A stretch of DNA of 64,000 bases, taken from the NCBI RefSeq assembly GCF_016617715.1, contig NZ_CP067225.1, positions 372,001-436,000 on the forward strand, written 5' to 3'. A program made the translations under genes and the position numbers. Origin of the DNA: Paracoccus sp. MC1862 (GTDB lineage: Bacteria; Pseudomonadota; Alphaproteobacteria; Rhodobacterales; Rhodobacteraceae). Under the pieces are notes generated by a model, which was not told the origin of the DNA, made no database searches, and worked only from the letters and a program-made list of their open reading frames with translations. This document shows positions 1 through 7,435 of this stretch, in pieces (position 1 is the stretch's first letter; each line of letters begins with the position of its first letter).

Positions 1-226
1 TGTCGCCGGCCTCGCCGTGGGATTCGGCGTCGGCTACGGGCTTGACCGGCTGCTCGGCACGACGCCGATCCTGCTGGTGATCTTCATCTTCCTCGGCTTC
101 GCGGCCGGAGTGAAGACAATGCTGCGGACCGCCGCCGAGATGGGCGGGGCCGCTGCCGGAACAGGGCCGGGCAAGCCGGCAGGCGACAAGCCGGCGGGCG
201 ATCCGCCGAAGGACGAAAGGGACTGA
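1..226 (+). CDS. atpI: ATP synthase protein I (AtpI), 3' part
   Basis: The frame is open from the first bases of the window and ends with TGA at 224-226, so the start lies to the left. The visible 74 or so residues contain the end of one membrane helix, a second helix ([17 protein letters not shown]) and a hydrophilic Gly/Pro/Lys-rich tail. AtpI is a small two-helix membrane protein thought to help assemble the c-ring. The identification rests mainly on its place immediately before atpB, with two bases between stop and start, as in the F0 operons of Rhodobacterales. The tail is low complexity. Confidence 0.8.
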   Translation, partial: VAGLAVGFGVGYGLDRLLGTTPILLVIFIFLGFAAGVKTMLRTAAEMGGAAAGTGPGKPAGDKPAGDPPKDERD

Positions 227-228
227 GC

Positions 229-975
229 GTGGAGAACGAAGAAAGCACGGGCCTGGTTTTCCACCCGATGGACCAGTTCATCGTCCGTCCGCTGTTCGGC
301 GACGGGCCGGTCCACTGGTACACGCCCACCAACGTGACCCTGTGGCTGATGCTGGCCGTGCTGGTCGTGTGGCTGCTGTTCGTCGCGGGCACCTCGGGCC
401 GGTCGCTGATCCCGTCCCGCGTGCAGTCCGTAGCGGAACTGACCTACGGCATGGTTCACAAGATGGTCGAGGACGTGACCGGTAAAGAGGGGCTGCGCTA
501 CTTCCCCTACATCTTCACGATGTTCTGCTTCATCCTGTTTGCGAACCTGCTGGGCCTGATCCCCAAGTCCTTCACCACAACCTCGCATATCGCCGTCACC
601 GGCGTGCTGGCGCTGCTGGTGTTCTTCGGCGTCACCATCCTGGGCTTCGTGCTGAACGGGACGCACTTCCTCGGCCTCTTCTGGGTCAAGTCGGCGCCCT
701 TGGCGCTGCGCCCAGTCTTGGCCGTGATCGAGCTGATCTCGTATTTCGTGCGTCCCGTCAGCCATTCCATCCGACTTGCGGGCAACCTGCTGGCGGGTCA
801 CGCCGTCATCAAGGTCTTCGCGGCCTTCGCCGCCATCGCGGTTGTGGCCCCGGTCTCGATCCTTGCCATTGTCGGCATGTATGCCTTCGAGGTCATGGTC
901 TCCGTGATCCAGGCCTATGTCTTCACCATCCTGACCTGCGTGTATCTCAAGGACGCGCTGCATCCGGGCCACTGA
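229..975 (+). CDS. atpB: F0F1 ATP synthase subunit a
   Basis: A 248-residue polytopic membrane protein forming the proton half-channels next to the c-ring. The signature helix [14 protein letters not shown] contains the essential arginine (R182 here), and NLLGLIPKS occurs near residues 106-113. The start is GTG at 229, two bases after the atpI stop, which suggests translational coupling. Length is normal for the family. It is the second gene of an atpI-atpB-atpE-atpF'-atpF operon; the F1 genes are not in the window, as expected where F0 and F1 operons are separate. Confidence 0.97.
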   Translation: MENEESTGLVFHPMDQFIVRPLFGDGPVHWYTPTNVTLWLMLAVLVVWLLFVAGTSGRSLIPSRVQSVAELTYGMVHKMVEDVTGKEGLRYFPYIFTMFCFILFANLLGLIPKSFTTTSHIAVTGVLALLVFFGVTILGFVLNGTHFLGLFWVKSAPLALRPVLAVIELISYFVRPVSHSIRLAGNLLAGHAVIKVFAAFAAIAVVAPVSILAIVGMYAFEVMVSVIQAYVFTILTCVYLKDALHPGH

Positions 976-1025
976 CGTCCGCAGGATTTTTCAGCAACCG
1001 TTTCCAAAGCCTCAAGGAGCATCTC

Positions 1026-1268
1026 ATGGAAAACGTCGCGAACTACGCCGATCTGGGCAAATACCTGGGTGCGGGCTTGGCCTGCATCGGCATGGCGGGT
1101 GCCGCCATGGGCGTGGGCAACGTTGCCGGCAACTACCTGGCCGGTGCCCTGCGCAACCCCTCGGCCGCCGCGTCGCAGACCGCCACGCTGTTCATCGGCA
1201 TGGCCTTTGCCGAAGCCCTTGGCATCTTCTCGTTCCTCGTCGCGCTGCTGCTGCTGTTCGCAGCCTGA
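1026..1268 (+). CDS. atpE: F0F1 ATP synthase subunit c
   Basis: An 80-residue hairpin of two membrane helices that forms the rotating proton-carrying ring. The polar loop has the conserved RNP (residues 43-45), and the proton-binding carboxylate is E63 in [11 protein letters not shown] good ribosome-binding site (AAGGAG) lies about seven bases before the ATG. The first helix is Gly/Ala rich ([21 protein letters not shown]), the usual helix-packing pattern. It lies between atpB and atpF'. Confidence 0.97.
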   Translation: MENVANYADLGKYLGAGLACIGMAGAAMGVGNVAGNYLAGALRNPSAAASQTATLFIGMAFAEALGIFSFLVALLLLFAA

Positions 1269-1345
1269 TCCCGGCGCCACTCCTTGCTTTTGGGCGGGCG
1301 CATGACGCGCCCGCCCGATTGCCAACCGCAGGCCAGGGATAGGAA

Positions 1346-2140
1346 ATGTTCAGCCTAATGCAGCAGACCGCCCCGACCGCGGTCGAAACGACCACCACGA
1401 CGACCGGGGCAGCGACCACCGCACCCGTCGTGTCCACCGCTCCGGTCGCGGCCGCGGAATCGCCCGCGGCCCAGACCCATGCCACCGATTCCATCATCGT
1501 GCCGGGCGCCTCGGGCGTCGAGCACGCCCCCGGCATCGCGCAGAACGGGCAGGGACACCTGCCGACCGACAGCCTTGCGGGTGCGGCCGTGCCGGGCACC
1601 GACACGACCCATGCCGTCGCGCATGGTGCCGATGCTGCCGCCTCGGCTGGGATGCCGCAGCTCGACTTTGCCAGCTTCGGCAACCAGATCTTCTGGCTGC
1701 TGGTGGCGCTGGGGCTGATCTACCTGATCCTGTCGCGCGTCGCGCTGCCCCGCATCGGCCGCATCCTCGGCGACCGGCAGGGGTTGATGACCGCCGACCT
1801 CGCCGCGGCCGAGGACTTCAAGCGCAAGGCGCGCGAGGCCGAGTCGGTCTACGACAAGGCGCTGGCCGACGCACGCGCCGAGGCGCAGAAGATCGTGGCC
1901 GCCAACAAGGCCGAGATCGACGCGGAACTGTCCGTCGCCATCGCCAAGGCCGATGCCGAGATCGCCGCCCGGACCCAGGAATCCGAGCGCCGGATTTCCG
2001 AGATCCGGGACTCCGCCGCAACCGACGCCCGCAGCGTCGCCCGCGATGTCGCGGCCGAGCTGGTGCGGACCTTCGGCGGCAACCCCGATGGCTCGATCGA
2101 CCAGGCCGTCGATGCCCGCATCAAGGGAGCCGTGCTATGA
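1346..2140 (+). CDS. atpF': F0F1 ATP synthase subunit b' with long N-terminal extension
   Basis: Peripheral stalk subunit b' (also called atpX or atpG). The conserved part begins near residue 103 (GMPQLDFASFGNQIFWLL), with a single membrane helix followed by a long charged coiled coil rich in Ala, Glu and Lys. The first hundred or so residues are low-complexity Thr/Ala/Val-rich sequence, which is unusual because b' proteins normally have only a short N-terminal segment. An AGGA motif five bases before the ATG at 1346 supports this start. An in-frame ATG at 1652 would give a normal-sized b'. The 3' end overlaps atpF by four bases (ATGA). Confidence 0.92.
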   Translation: MFSLMQQTAPTAVETTTTTTGAATTAPVVSTAPVAAAESPAAQTHATDSIIVPGASGVEHAPGIAQNGQGHLPTDSLAGAAVPGTDTTHAVAHGADAAASAGMPQLDFASFGNQIFWLLVALGLIYLILSRVALPRIGRILGDRQGLMTADLAAAEDFKRKAREAESVYDKALADARAEAQKIVAANKAEIDAELSVAIAKADAEIAARTQESERRISEIRDSAATDARSVARDVAAELVRTFGGNPDGSIDQAVDARIKGAVL

Positions 2141-2697
2141 TCGCCCGCCTGACCGCCCTTGTGGCCGCTCTGGCCGCCAGCCCCGCGCTGGCCGCCACGG
2201 GGCCGTTCTTCTCGCTGCGCAACACGGATTTCATCGTGCTGCTGGCGTTCCTCGCCTTCATCGGCATCCTGCTGTATTACAAGGTGCCGGGCGCCACCGG
2301 CCGGCTGCTGGACCGCCGGGCCGAGGGGATCAAGGCCGACATCTCGGAAGCCCGCCGCCTGCGGGACGAGGCGCAGGAAATCTACGCCAGCTACGAACGC
2401 CGCCAGCGCGAGGTTCACACCCAGGCCGGCGAGATCGTCGCCAACGCGCGCCGCGAGGCGATAGCTCAGGCCGAAAAGGCCAAGGTCGATCTGCAGAAAT
2501 CCATCGAGCGGCGCCTGCAGGCAGCCCAAGACCAGATCACGGCCGCCGAGAACGATGCGGTCCGCGCCGTCCGCAACCAGGCGATCCAGGTCGCCATGGC
2601 CGCGGCAACCGAGGTGCTTGGCCGCCAGATGGGGGCGCAGGACCGCAGCGCCGGCATTGACCGCGCCATCGACGACGTGGCCCGCCACCTGAACTGA
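2137..2697 (+). CDS. atpF: F0F1 ATP synthase subunit b
   Basis: A 186-residue peripheral stalk subunit. An N-terminal hydrophobic stretch (LTALVAALAASPALA) resembles a signal or extra membrane segment. The membrane helix DFIVLLAFLAFIGILLYYKVPG follows, then a long charged coiled coil (EARRLRDEAQEIYASYERRQ). It pairs with b' to hold the F1 head static. The start overlaps the atpF' stop, indicating coupled translation. It is the last gene of the operon and is followed by a perfect bidirectional terminator. Confidence 0.95.
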   Translation: MIARLTALVAALAASPALAATGPFFSLRNTDFIVLLAFLAFIGILLYYKVPGATGRLLDRRAEGIKADISEARRLRDEAQEIYASYERRQREVHTQAGEIVANARREAIAQAEKAKVDLQKSIERRLQAAQDQITAAENDAVRAVRNQAIQVAMAAATEVLGRQMGAQDRSAGIDRAIDDVARHLN

Positions 2698-2725
2698 TCC
2701 GCCGCTGCTGACGGACGCGGATGAA

Positions 2726-2755
2726 AAAACCCCCGGTGTCGCCACCGGGGGTTTT
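2726..2755. terminator. bidirectional Rho-independent terminator
   Basis: A perfect stem of CCCCCGGTG and CACCGGGGG (2730-2738 with 2743-2751, loop TCGC) is flanked by an A-run on the left and a T-run on the right that also pair. It can stop transcription from both sides: atpF on the plus strand and the OmpA-family gene on the minus strand, which converge here. Confidence 0.93.
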
Positions 2756-2773
2756 CCTTTGCCTGTGCCGATC

Positions 2774-3436
2774 TCAGCGGTTCGGGCGGATGATGATCTC
2801 GACCCGGCGGTTCTGGGCGCGGCCCGCCTCGGTCGCGTTCGAGGCCACGGGCTGGTTCATCCCCAGCCCCTGCGTCGCGATGCGGTTCGGGGATACGCCG
2901 CCTGCCGTCAGGATGGAGGCCACCGACCGCGCTCGGCGCTGCGACAGGTCCATGTTGTAGGCGGCAGCCCCGGTCGAGTCGGTATGGCCGATCACCTGCA
3001 CGGTCGAGTTCGGATATTGCTGCAGGTTCCGCGCCAGCGCGTAAAGGTCGTTCTGCGCCGGGCCGGACACGGCAGAGCTGTCAAAGGCGAACAGCACGCC
3101 TTCGGGCAAGGTGACGTTCAGCGTCTGTCCGGTGTTGACCACCTGCACGCCGGGCGTGGTCATCTGGCTTTGCAGCGCGCGTGCCTGCGCGTCCAGCACC
3201 GAGCCGATCAGGCCGCCCGCCGCGCCCCCGGCGATCGCGCCCCGCGCGATGTCGCGCCCGCGGTTGTTGCTGTCGTCGTCGCGGACCGCGCCAAGGACCG
3301 CGCCGGTCGCGGCGCCGGCGATGATGCCCTGCTGTGTCCTGTTCATGTTGCCGAACTGGCCATAGGGGTCCTGGGCGCAGGCGCCAAGCGCCATGACCCC
3401 CACGGAGGCGATCAACAGGTGAACTCGGCGGATCAT
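2774..3436 (-). CDS. OmpA-family outer membrane lipoprotein (YiaD-like)
   Basis: A 220-residue lipoprotein. The N-terminus has a positively charged start, a hydrophobic core and the lipobox LGAC, giving lipidation at C20. A glycine-rich membrane-inserting region follows (AGAATGAVLGAVR, AIAGGAAGGLIGSVL), typical of YiaD and glycine-zipper proteins. The C-terminal OmpA domain, about residues 110-217, binds peptidoglycan (VIGHTDSTGAAAYNMDLSQRRA, then GLGMNQPVASNATEAGRAQNRRVEI). It probably links the outer membrane to the wall. It stands alone and converges on the atp operon terminator. Confidence 0.9.
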   Translation of the reverse strand: MIRRVHLLIASVGVMALGACAQDPYGQFGNMNRTQQGIIAGAATGAVLGAVRDDDSNNRGRDIARGAIAGGAAGGLIGSVLDAQARALQSQMTTPGVQVVNTGQTLNVTLPEGVLFAFDSSAVSGPAQNDLYALARNLQQYPNSTVQVIGHTDSTGAAAYNMDLSQRRARSVASILTAGGVSPNRIATQGLGMNQPVASNATEAGRAQNRRVEIIIRPNR

Positions 3437-3620
3437 GGTTCTGTCCTTTCCTTTGCCAAGGCGGCGTGGCGCCCGTCAGGGTCGCCCGTCATGCCGCCGA
3501 ACGGCGCCAGCCTTTCAGAAGTTCCCCCCGGCTGCCAGCCGAAGCCCCTGAAAGCGCGTCACATTCCCTCGACTTTCCCGAAGGCTTGCGTGTTTCCGCC
3601 GATCGAGGCATCACCCTGCC

Positions 3621-4328
3621 ATGGCCCGGACCCCTTCCCCTGCCGACAAGACTCTCGCCCGTGGCAAGGGGCGGGTGCCGCCGCCGCTGCCTTACCGCGA
3701 TCAGGTCGCCATCTTCGGCATCCTGCAGGCGGCGAACCCGCAGCCGGTGACCGAGCTACAGTATCGCGACGCCTTCACCCTGCTGGTGGCGGTGGCGCTG
3801 TCGGCGCAGGCGACGGACGTGGGCGTGAACAAGGCGACGCCTGCGCTGTTCGACGCAGCCCCCACGCCGCAGGCGATCGCCGCCTTGGGGGTCGAGGGCG
3901 TGACCGAACTGATCCGCACCATCGGCCTTTACCGGCAGAAGGCGAAGAACGTCGTCGCCCTGTCGCAGCGGCTGGTGGATGACTTCGGGGGCGACGTGCC
4001 TACCTCGCGCGCCGCGCTGATGAGCCTGCCGGGGGTGGGGCGCAAGACCGCGAATGTGGTGCTGAACTCGTTCTTCGGCATCCCGGCGCAGGCGGTGGAC
4101 ACCCATATCTTCCGTGTCGGCAACCGCACCCGCATCGCGCCGGGCCGCGACGAGGCCGAGGTCGAGCGCGCCATCGAGGATAATGTCCCCGCCGGGTTCC
4201 AGCAGAACGCCCATCACTGGCTGATCCTGCACGGCCGCTACATCTGCCAGGCCCGCCGCCCGCGCTGCACCATCTGCCCGATCCGCGCGCATTGCCCCTA
4301 TGAGCCGAAGACGACCGATCCGGTCTGA
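3621..4328 (+). CDS. nth: endonuclease III
   Basis: A 235-residue base-excision repair DNA glycosylase and AP lyase that removes oxidised pyrimidines. The helix-hairpin-helix LPGVGRKTANVVLN carries the catalytic lysine (K142), and the catalytic aspartate is D160 in AVDTHIFRV. The [4Fe-4S] cluster cysteines follow the family spacing C-x6-C-x2-C-x5-C (C209, C216, C219, C225). It is slightly longer than the E. coli enzyme at the N-terminus. No close operon partner is evident. Confidence 0.97.
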   Translation: MARTPSPADKTLARGKGRVPPPLPYRDQVAIFGILQAANPQPVTELQYRDAFTLLVAVALSAQATDVGVNKATPALFDAAPTPQAIAALGVEGVTELIRTIGLYRQKAKNVVALSQRLVDDFGGDVPTSRAALMSLPGVGRKTANVVLNSFFGIPAQAVDTHIFRVGNRTRIAPGRDEAEVERAIEDNVPAGFQQNAHHWLILHGRYICQARRPRCTICPIRAHCPYEPKTTDPV

Positions 4329-4388
4329 CCTCTTGTCCCCGCCGCGTGTCCCCGGTTTAAGCGCCGGGACAGGCACAAGGGGTAGCGC

Positions 4389-5372
4389 ATGGCATATCAG
4401 GTGATCGGCATCGGCAATGCCGTGATGGACGTGATCTCCACGGCAAGCGACGCGCGGCTTGCCGAACTGGGCATCCAGAAGGGCATCATGCAACTGATCG
4501 AGCGTGACCGCGCCGAGGAACTGACCCATGCCGGGAATGGCGCGCGGCTGGTCCCCGGCGGCTCGGTCGCGAACACGCTGACGGGCTTGGGGAGGATGGG
4601 GCTGTCCACCGCCTTCATCGGCCGGGTGGCGGCGGATGATCTGGGCCGGGCCTATGCGCATGAGATGGGAACGGACGGCACGGATTTCGTCAATGCGCCG
4701 GTGGAGGCAGGGCTTCCGACCTCGCGATCCATCATCTTCGTGACGCCCGACGGCGAGCGGTCGATGAACACCTATCTCGGCATCTCGGCGGAACTGGATG
4801 GGGACGACGTGGACGCGGGTTTGTTCTCGGGCGGAAGCTGGCTGTTTCTCGAAGGTTATCTCTTCGACAAGCCCAAGGGAAAGGCCGCCTTCCTCAAGGC
4901 CGCCGAGGCCTGCCATGCGGCGGGGGGACAGGCGGGCATCGCGCTGAGCGATCCTTTCTGCGTGGACCGCCACCGGGCGGATTTCCGGCGGCTGGTGGCG
5001 GGGCCGATGGATTACGTCATCGGCAATCTGCACGAATGGCAGGCGCTTTATCAGGTCGAGGATCTGGAGGAGGCGCTGCGCCTCGCCTCGGCCGATTGCG
5101 GGACGGTGATCTGCACCCGCTCGGGCGAGGACGCTATCCTGATCCGGGGGGGGGAACGGGTGACGGCTCCGGTCCATCGGGTGACGCCGGTCGATGCGAC
5201 CGGGGCAGGGGACCAGTTCGCGGCGGGGCTGATCTACGGGCTGGCGACGGGCAAGCCGCTGGCGGTCGCGGGCCGCATGGGCTGCATTGCGGCGGCCGAG
5301 GTGATCACCCACCTCGGCGCCCGTCCCGAGGCGGACGTCATGGCGCTGTTCCGGGCCGAAGGGCTGGTCTGA
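4389..5372 (+). CDS. PfkB-family kinase, adenosine kinase-like
   Basis: A 327-residue ribokinase-fold sugar or nucleoside kinase. The N-terminal PfkB signature region is visible (GGSVANTLTGLGRMG, residues 58-71). The C-terminal motif DATGAGDQFAAG contains the catalytic base D275 and the anion hole. Alphaproteobacterial members of this type are usually annotated as adenosine kinase, so ATP-dependent phosphorylation of adenosine is the likely reaction, but the substrate cannot be read from sequence alone. It converges on the dehydrogenase gene at 5382 with nine bases between stops. Confidence 0.88.
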   Translation: MAYQVIGIGNAVMDVISTASDARLAELGIQKGIMQLIERDRAEELTHAGNGARLVPGGSVANTLTGLGRMGLSTAFIGRVAADDLGRAYAHEMGTDGTDFVNAPVEAGLPTSRSIIFVTPDGERSMNTYLGISAELDGDDVDAGLFSGGSWLFLEGYLFDKPKGKAAFLKAAEACHAAGGQAGIALSDPFCVDRHRADFRRLVAGPMDYVIGNLHEWQALYQVEDLEEALRLASADCGTVICTRSGEDAILIRGGERVTAPVHRVTPVDATGAGDQFAAGLIYGLATGKPLAVAGRMGCIAAAEVITHLGARPEADVMALFRAEGLV

Positions 5373-5381
5373 GAGGCAACC

Positions 5382-6875
5382 TCACTCTTCAGGTGTCAAT
5401 GGCACCTGCGTCGGCTGGCCGTAGCCGGTCGTGGGGGCCGAAGGTTGTTCCGAGGCCGGCAGCGTCGGCGCGGGGGGCGTGGGCGCCTGTTCCGCACCGG
5501 TCGTGGCCGGGCTTGTCCCGGTCTCGCCCGACGTGGGGGCCGGCTGCGTTGCCGCCGCCTGGGCCACCGGCACGGGATTGTCCGGCGTAACCCGCCAGAC
5601 CGTGTTCGACAGGTCGTCGGCCACGATCAGAGCGCCGCGGGGATCGATCGTCACCCCCACGGGGCGACCGCGAGTGTTGTCCTCGTCCTGCAGGAAGCCG
5701 GTCACGAAGTCGATCGGCTCTCCGACGGGGCGTCCGTCCTCGAAGGGGACGAAGATCACCCGGTAGCCGACCGGCGGGTTGCGGTTCCAGCTTCCATGCT
5801 CGCCCACGAAGACGCCGTCCGCGAATTCAGCCCCCATCGCCGGGACCGAGAAATCCACGCCCAGCGCCGCCACATGCGAGCCCAGCGCATAATCCGGCAC
5901 GATTGCTGAAGCGACCAGTTCAGGGTTCTGGGGCTGGGTGCGGATATCCACGTTCTGGCCCCAGTAGCTGTAGGGCCAACCGTAGAACCCTCCCTCCTGC
6001 ACCGAGGTGAGATAGTCGGGAACAAGGTTCGGGCCGATCTCGTCCCGTTCGTTCACCACGGCCCAGAGCTGGCCCGTTTCCGGCTGGATCGTCAGCGCGG
6101 TCGGGTTGCGAAGGCCCGTGGCGTAAACCCGGCTGGCCCCGGTCTGGGTGTCGATCTGCCAGACCATGGCGCGGTCTTCCTCGATATCCAGCCCGCGTTC
6201 GGTGATGTTGCTGTTCGATCCGATGCCGACATACAGGAAGCGCCCGTCCTCGCTGGCGGTCATCGCCTTGGTCCAGTGATGGTTGATCGCCGCAGGAAGG
6301 TAGGTCAGGGTCGTGGGCGGGCCGCTCGCCTGCGTCTGGCCGTCGCTATAGTCAAAGCGCACTACGGCATCCTGGTTGGCGACGTAGATGGTGCCGTCGA
6401 TATAGGCCAGCCCGTAGGGCGCGTTCAGGTTCTCGGCAAAGATTTCCTGCTGTTCATAGGTGCCGTCGCCGTCCGCATCGCGCAGCAGCGTCAGGCGGTT
6501 CCCCGGCTCGACCGAGCTTTTGCCCAGGTTCTTGATATAGGACGCGATGATGTCCTTGGGGCGCAGGGCAGGGGCGTTGCCGCCCGAGCCTTCCGCCACC
6601 AGGATGTCCCCGTTTGGCAGGACCAGGGTCTGGCGCGGAATCCGCAGGTCCGTGGCAATGGGCTGGATGGTATAGCCTTCGGGCACCGTGGGACGCTCGT
6701 CGCCCCAGAGGGCGGGACGCGGGATCGTCATGGTCGGCAGCAACCCGCGCTGCGGTTCGGGCAGCGTGGGGTTCGGGCCGTATTCCGGGGGCGGCGTTCC
6801 GCCATCCTGCGCCGATGCGCCAGTCGTCAGGGCAGCAACCGCCATGGCGGTGCCGAGAAGAAGAAGCGGGCGCAT
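5382..6875 (-). CDS. secreted sorbosone/glucose dehydrogenase-type beta-propeller (PQQ-type)
   Basis: A 497-residue protein of the glucose/sorbosone dehydrogenase family. The start ATG at 6875 is preceded by GAGGTG. A signal peptide (MRPLLLLGTAMAVAALTTGASA) predicts periplasmic location. Family features include PNGDILVAEGSGG, LNAPYGLAYIDG, ATGLRNPTALTIQPETGQLWAVVNERDEIG and FVGEHGSWNRNPPVGYRV. The last 65 or so residues are Pro/Ala/Thr rich and probably disordered. It likely oxidises a sugar or aldehyde using PQQ; the substrate is unknown. Its ATG overlaps the stop of the upstream DUF2231 gene by one base, so the two are co-translated. The frame stays open upstream to 7343, but that is antisense-type shadow. 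Confidence 0.88.
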   Translation of the reverse strand: MRPLLLLGTAMAVAALTTGASAQDGGTPPPEYGPNPTLPEPQRGLLPTMTIPRPALWGDERPTVPEGYTIQPIATDLRIPRQTLVLPNGDILVAEGSGGNAPALRPKDIIASYIKNLGKSSVEPGNRLTLLRDADGDGTYEQQEIFAENLNAPYGLAYIDGTIYVANQDAVVRFDYSDGQTQASGPPTTLTYLPAAINHHWTKAMTASEDGRFLYVGIGSNSNITERGLDIEEDRAMVWQIDTQTGASRVYATGLRNPTALTIQPETGQLWAVVNERDEIGPNLVPDYLTSVQEGGFYGWPYSYWGQNVDIRTQPQNPELVASAIVPDYALGSHVAALGVDFSVPAMGAEFADGVFVGEHGSWNRNPPVGYRVIFVPFEDGRPVGEPIDFVTGFLQDEDNTRGRPVGVTIDPRGALIVADDLSNTVWRVTPDNPVPVAQAAATQPAPTSGETGTSPATTGAEQAPTPPAPTLPASEQPSAPTTGYGQPTQVPLTPEE

Positions 6876-7306
6876 CAGTTCACCTCGTCGATGGAAAGAC
6901 CGGAATAGCCGATCCACGCGGCGACAAGCGCCAGAAAGGCCGAGATCGCCGACAGCCAGATCGCCTCGGGCATGATGGCCCAAGCGTCCTTGGCATGGAT
7001 GAAGGCGTTCATCAGCCCCAGCACCCACATTGCCAGCAGCACGACGAAATAGATGATGGTGCGGCGGCGTCCGCGGGTTTCCCGGCGGAACAGGTTGATC
7101 AGCGCCCAGAGCCCGACAAAGGCCCCGACCAGCAGGCCACCTGCATTCAGCCATTGCGCGAAGTTCGCCCACTGGATCTCGTAGGTCGCGCGGTAAGCGA
7201 AATCGCTGAGCAGGGTGCCGAGGAACAGGGGGAAAGGGAATGACAGAAGGATCGCGTGGATCGGATGAATCGGTCTGAGGTCGATCGGACCGTAAACTGC
7301 TACCAT
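6875..7306 (-). CDS. DUF2231-type membrane protein
   Basis: About 143 residues with four predicted membrane segments and the family-like opening IDLRPIHPIHAILLSFPFPLF, whose histidines are typical of DUF2231. An ATG at 7306 is favoured over TTG at 7312 because AGGGAAG lies at proper distance before the ATG. It is translationally coupled to the sorbosone-type dehydrogenase. In other bacteria DUF2231 proteins occur beside such dehydrogenases and alternative cytochrome oxidases, so a role in electron transfer at the membrane is plausible but unproven. Another DUF2231 gene lies at 63131-63667. Confidence 0.8.
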   Translation of the reverse strand: MVAVYGPIDLRPIHPIHAILLSFPFPLFLGTLLSDFAYRATYEIQWANFAQWLNAGGLLVGAFVGLWALINLFRRETRGRRRTIIYFVVLLAMWVLGLMNAFIHAKDAWAIMPEAIWLSAISAFLALVAAWIGYSGLSIDEVN

Positions 7307-7380
7307 AACCAACTTCCCTGCACTGCCAGAACCCGGAACGCACGAAGCCGTGAGTGGTTCCCCTGCCGGTTGCAGAAGAA

Positions 7381-7411
7381 AGCGGGCGCGAAAGCCGGTT
7401 CCGCGCCCGCT
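7381..7411 (-). terminator. Rho-independent terminator of the fatty-acid oxidation operon
   Basis: A ten-base perfect stem (7381-7390 with 7402-7411, AGCGGGCGCG paired with CGCGCCCGCT) has an 11-base loop. On the minus strand it is followed by TTTCTTCTGC. It lies 25 bases beyond the fadJ stop codon, so it fits a terminator for that operon. Confidence 0.8.
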
Positions 7412-7435
7412 GCAGTCATGGCGGAGCGGTCTGCG

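Noticed and set aside
6876..7343. N-terminal extension of the sorbosone-type dehydrogenase frame
   Set aside because: The stretch overlaps the DUF2231 gene in another frame, and a signal peptide with ribosome-binding site marks the start at 6875.
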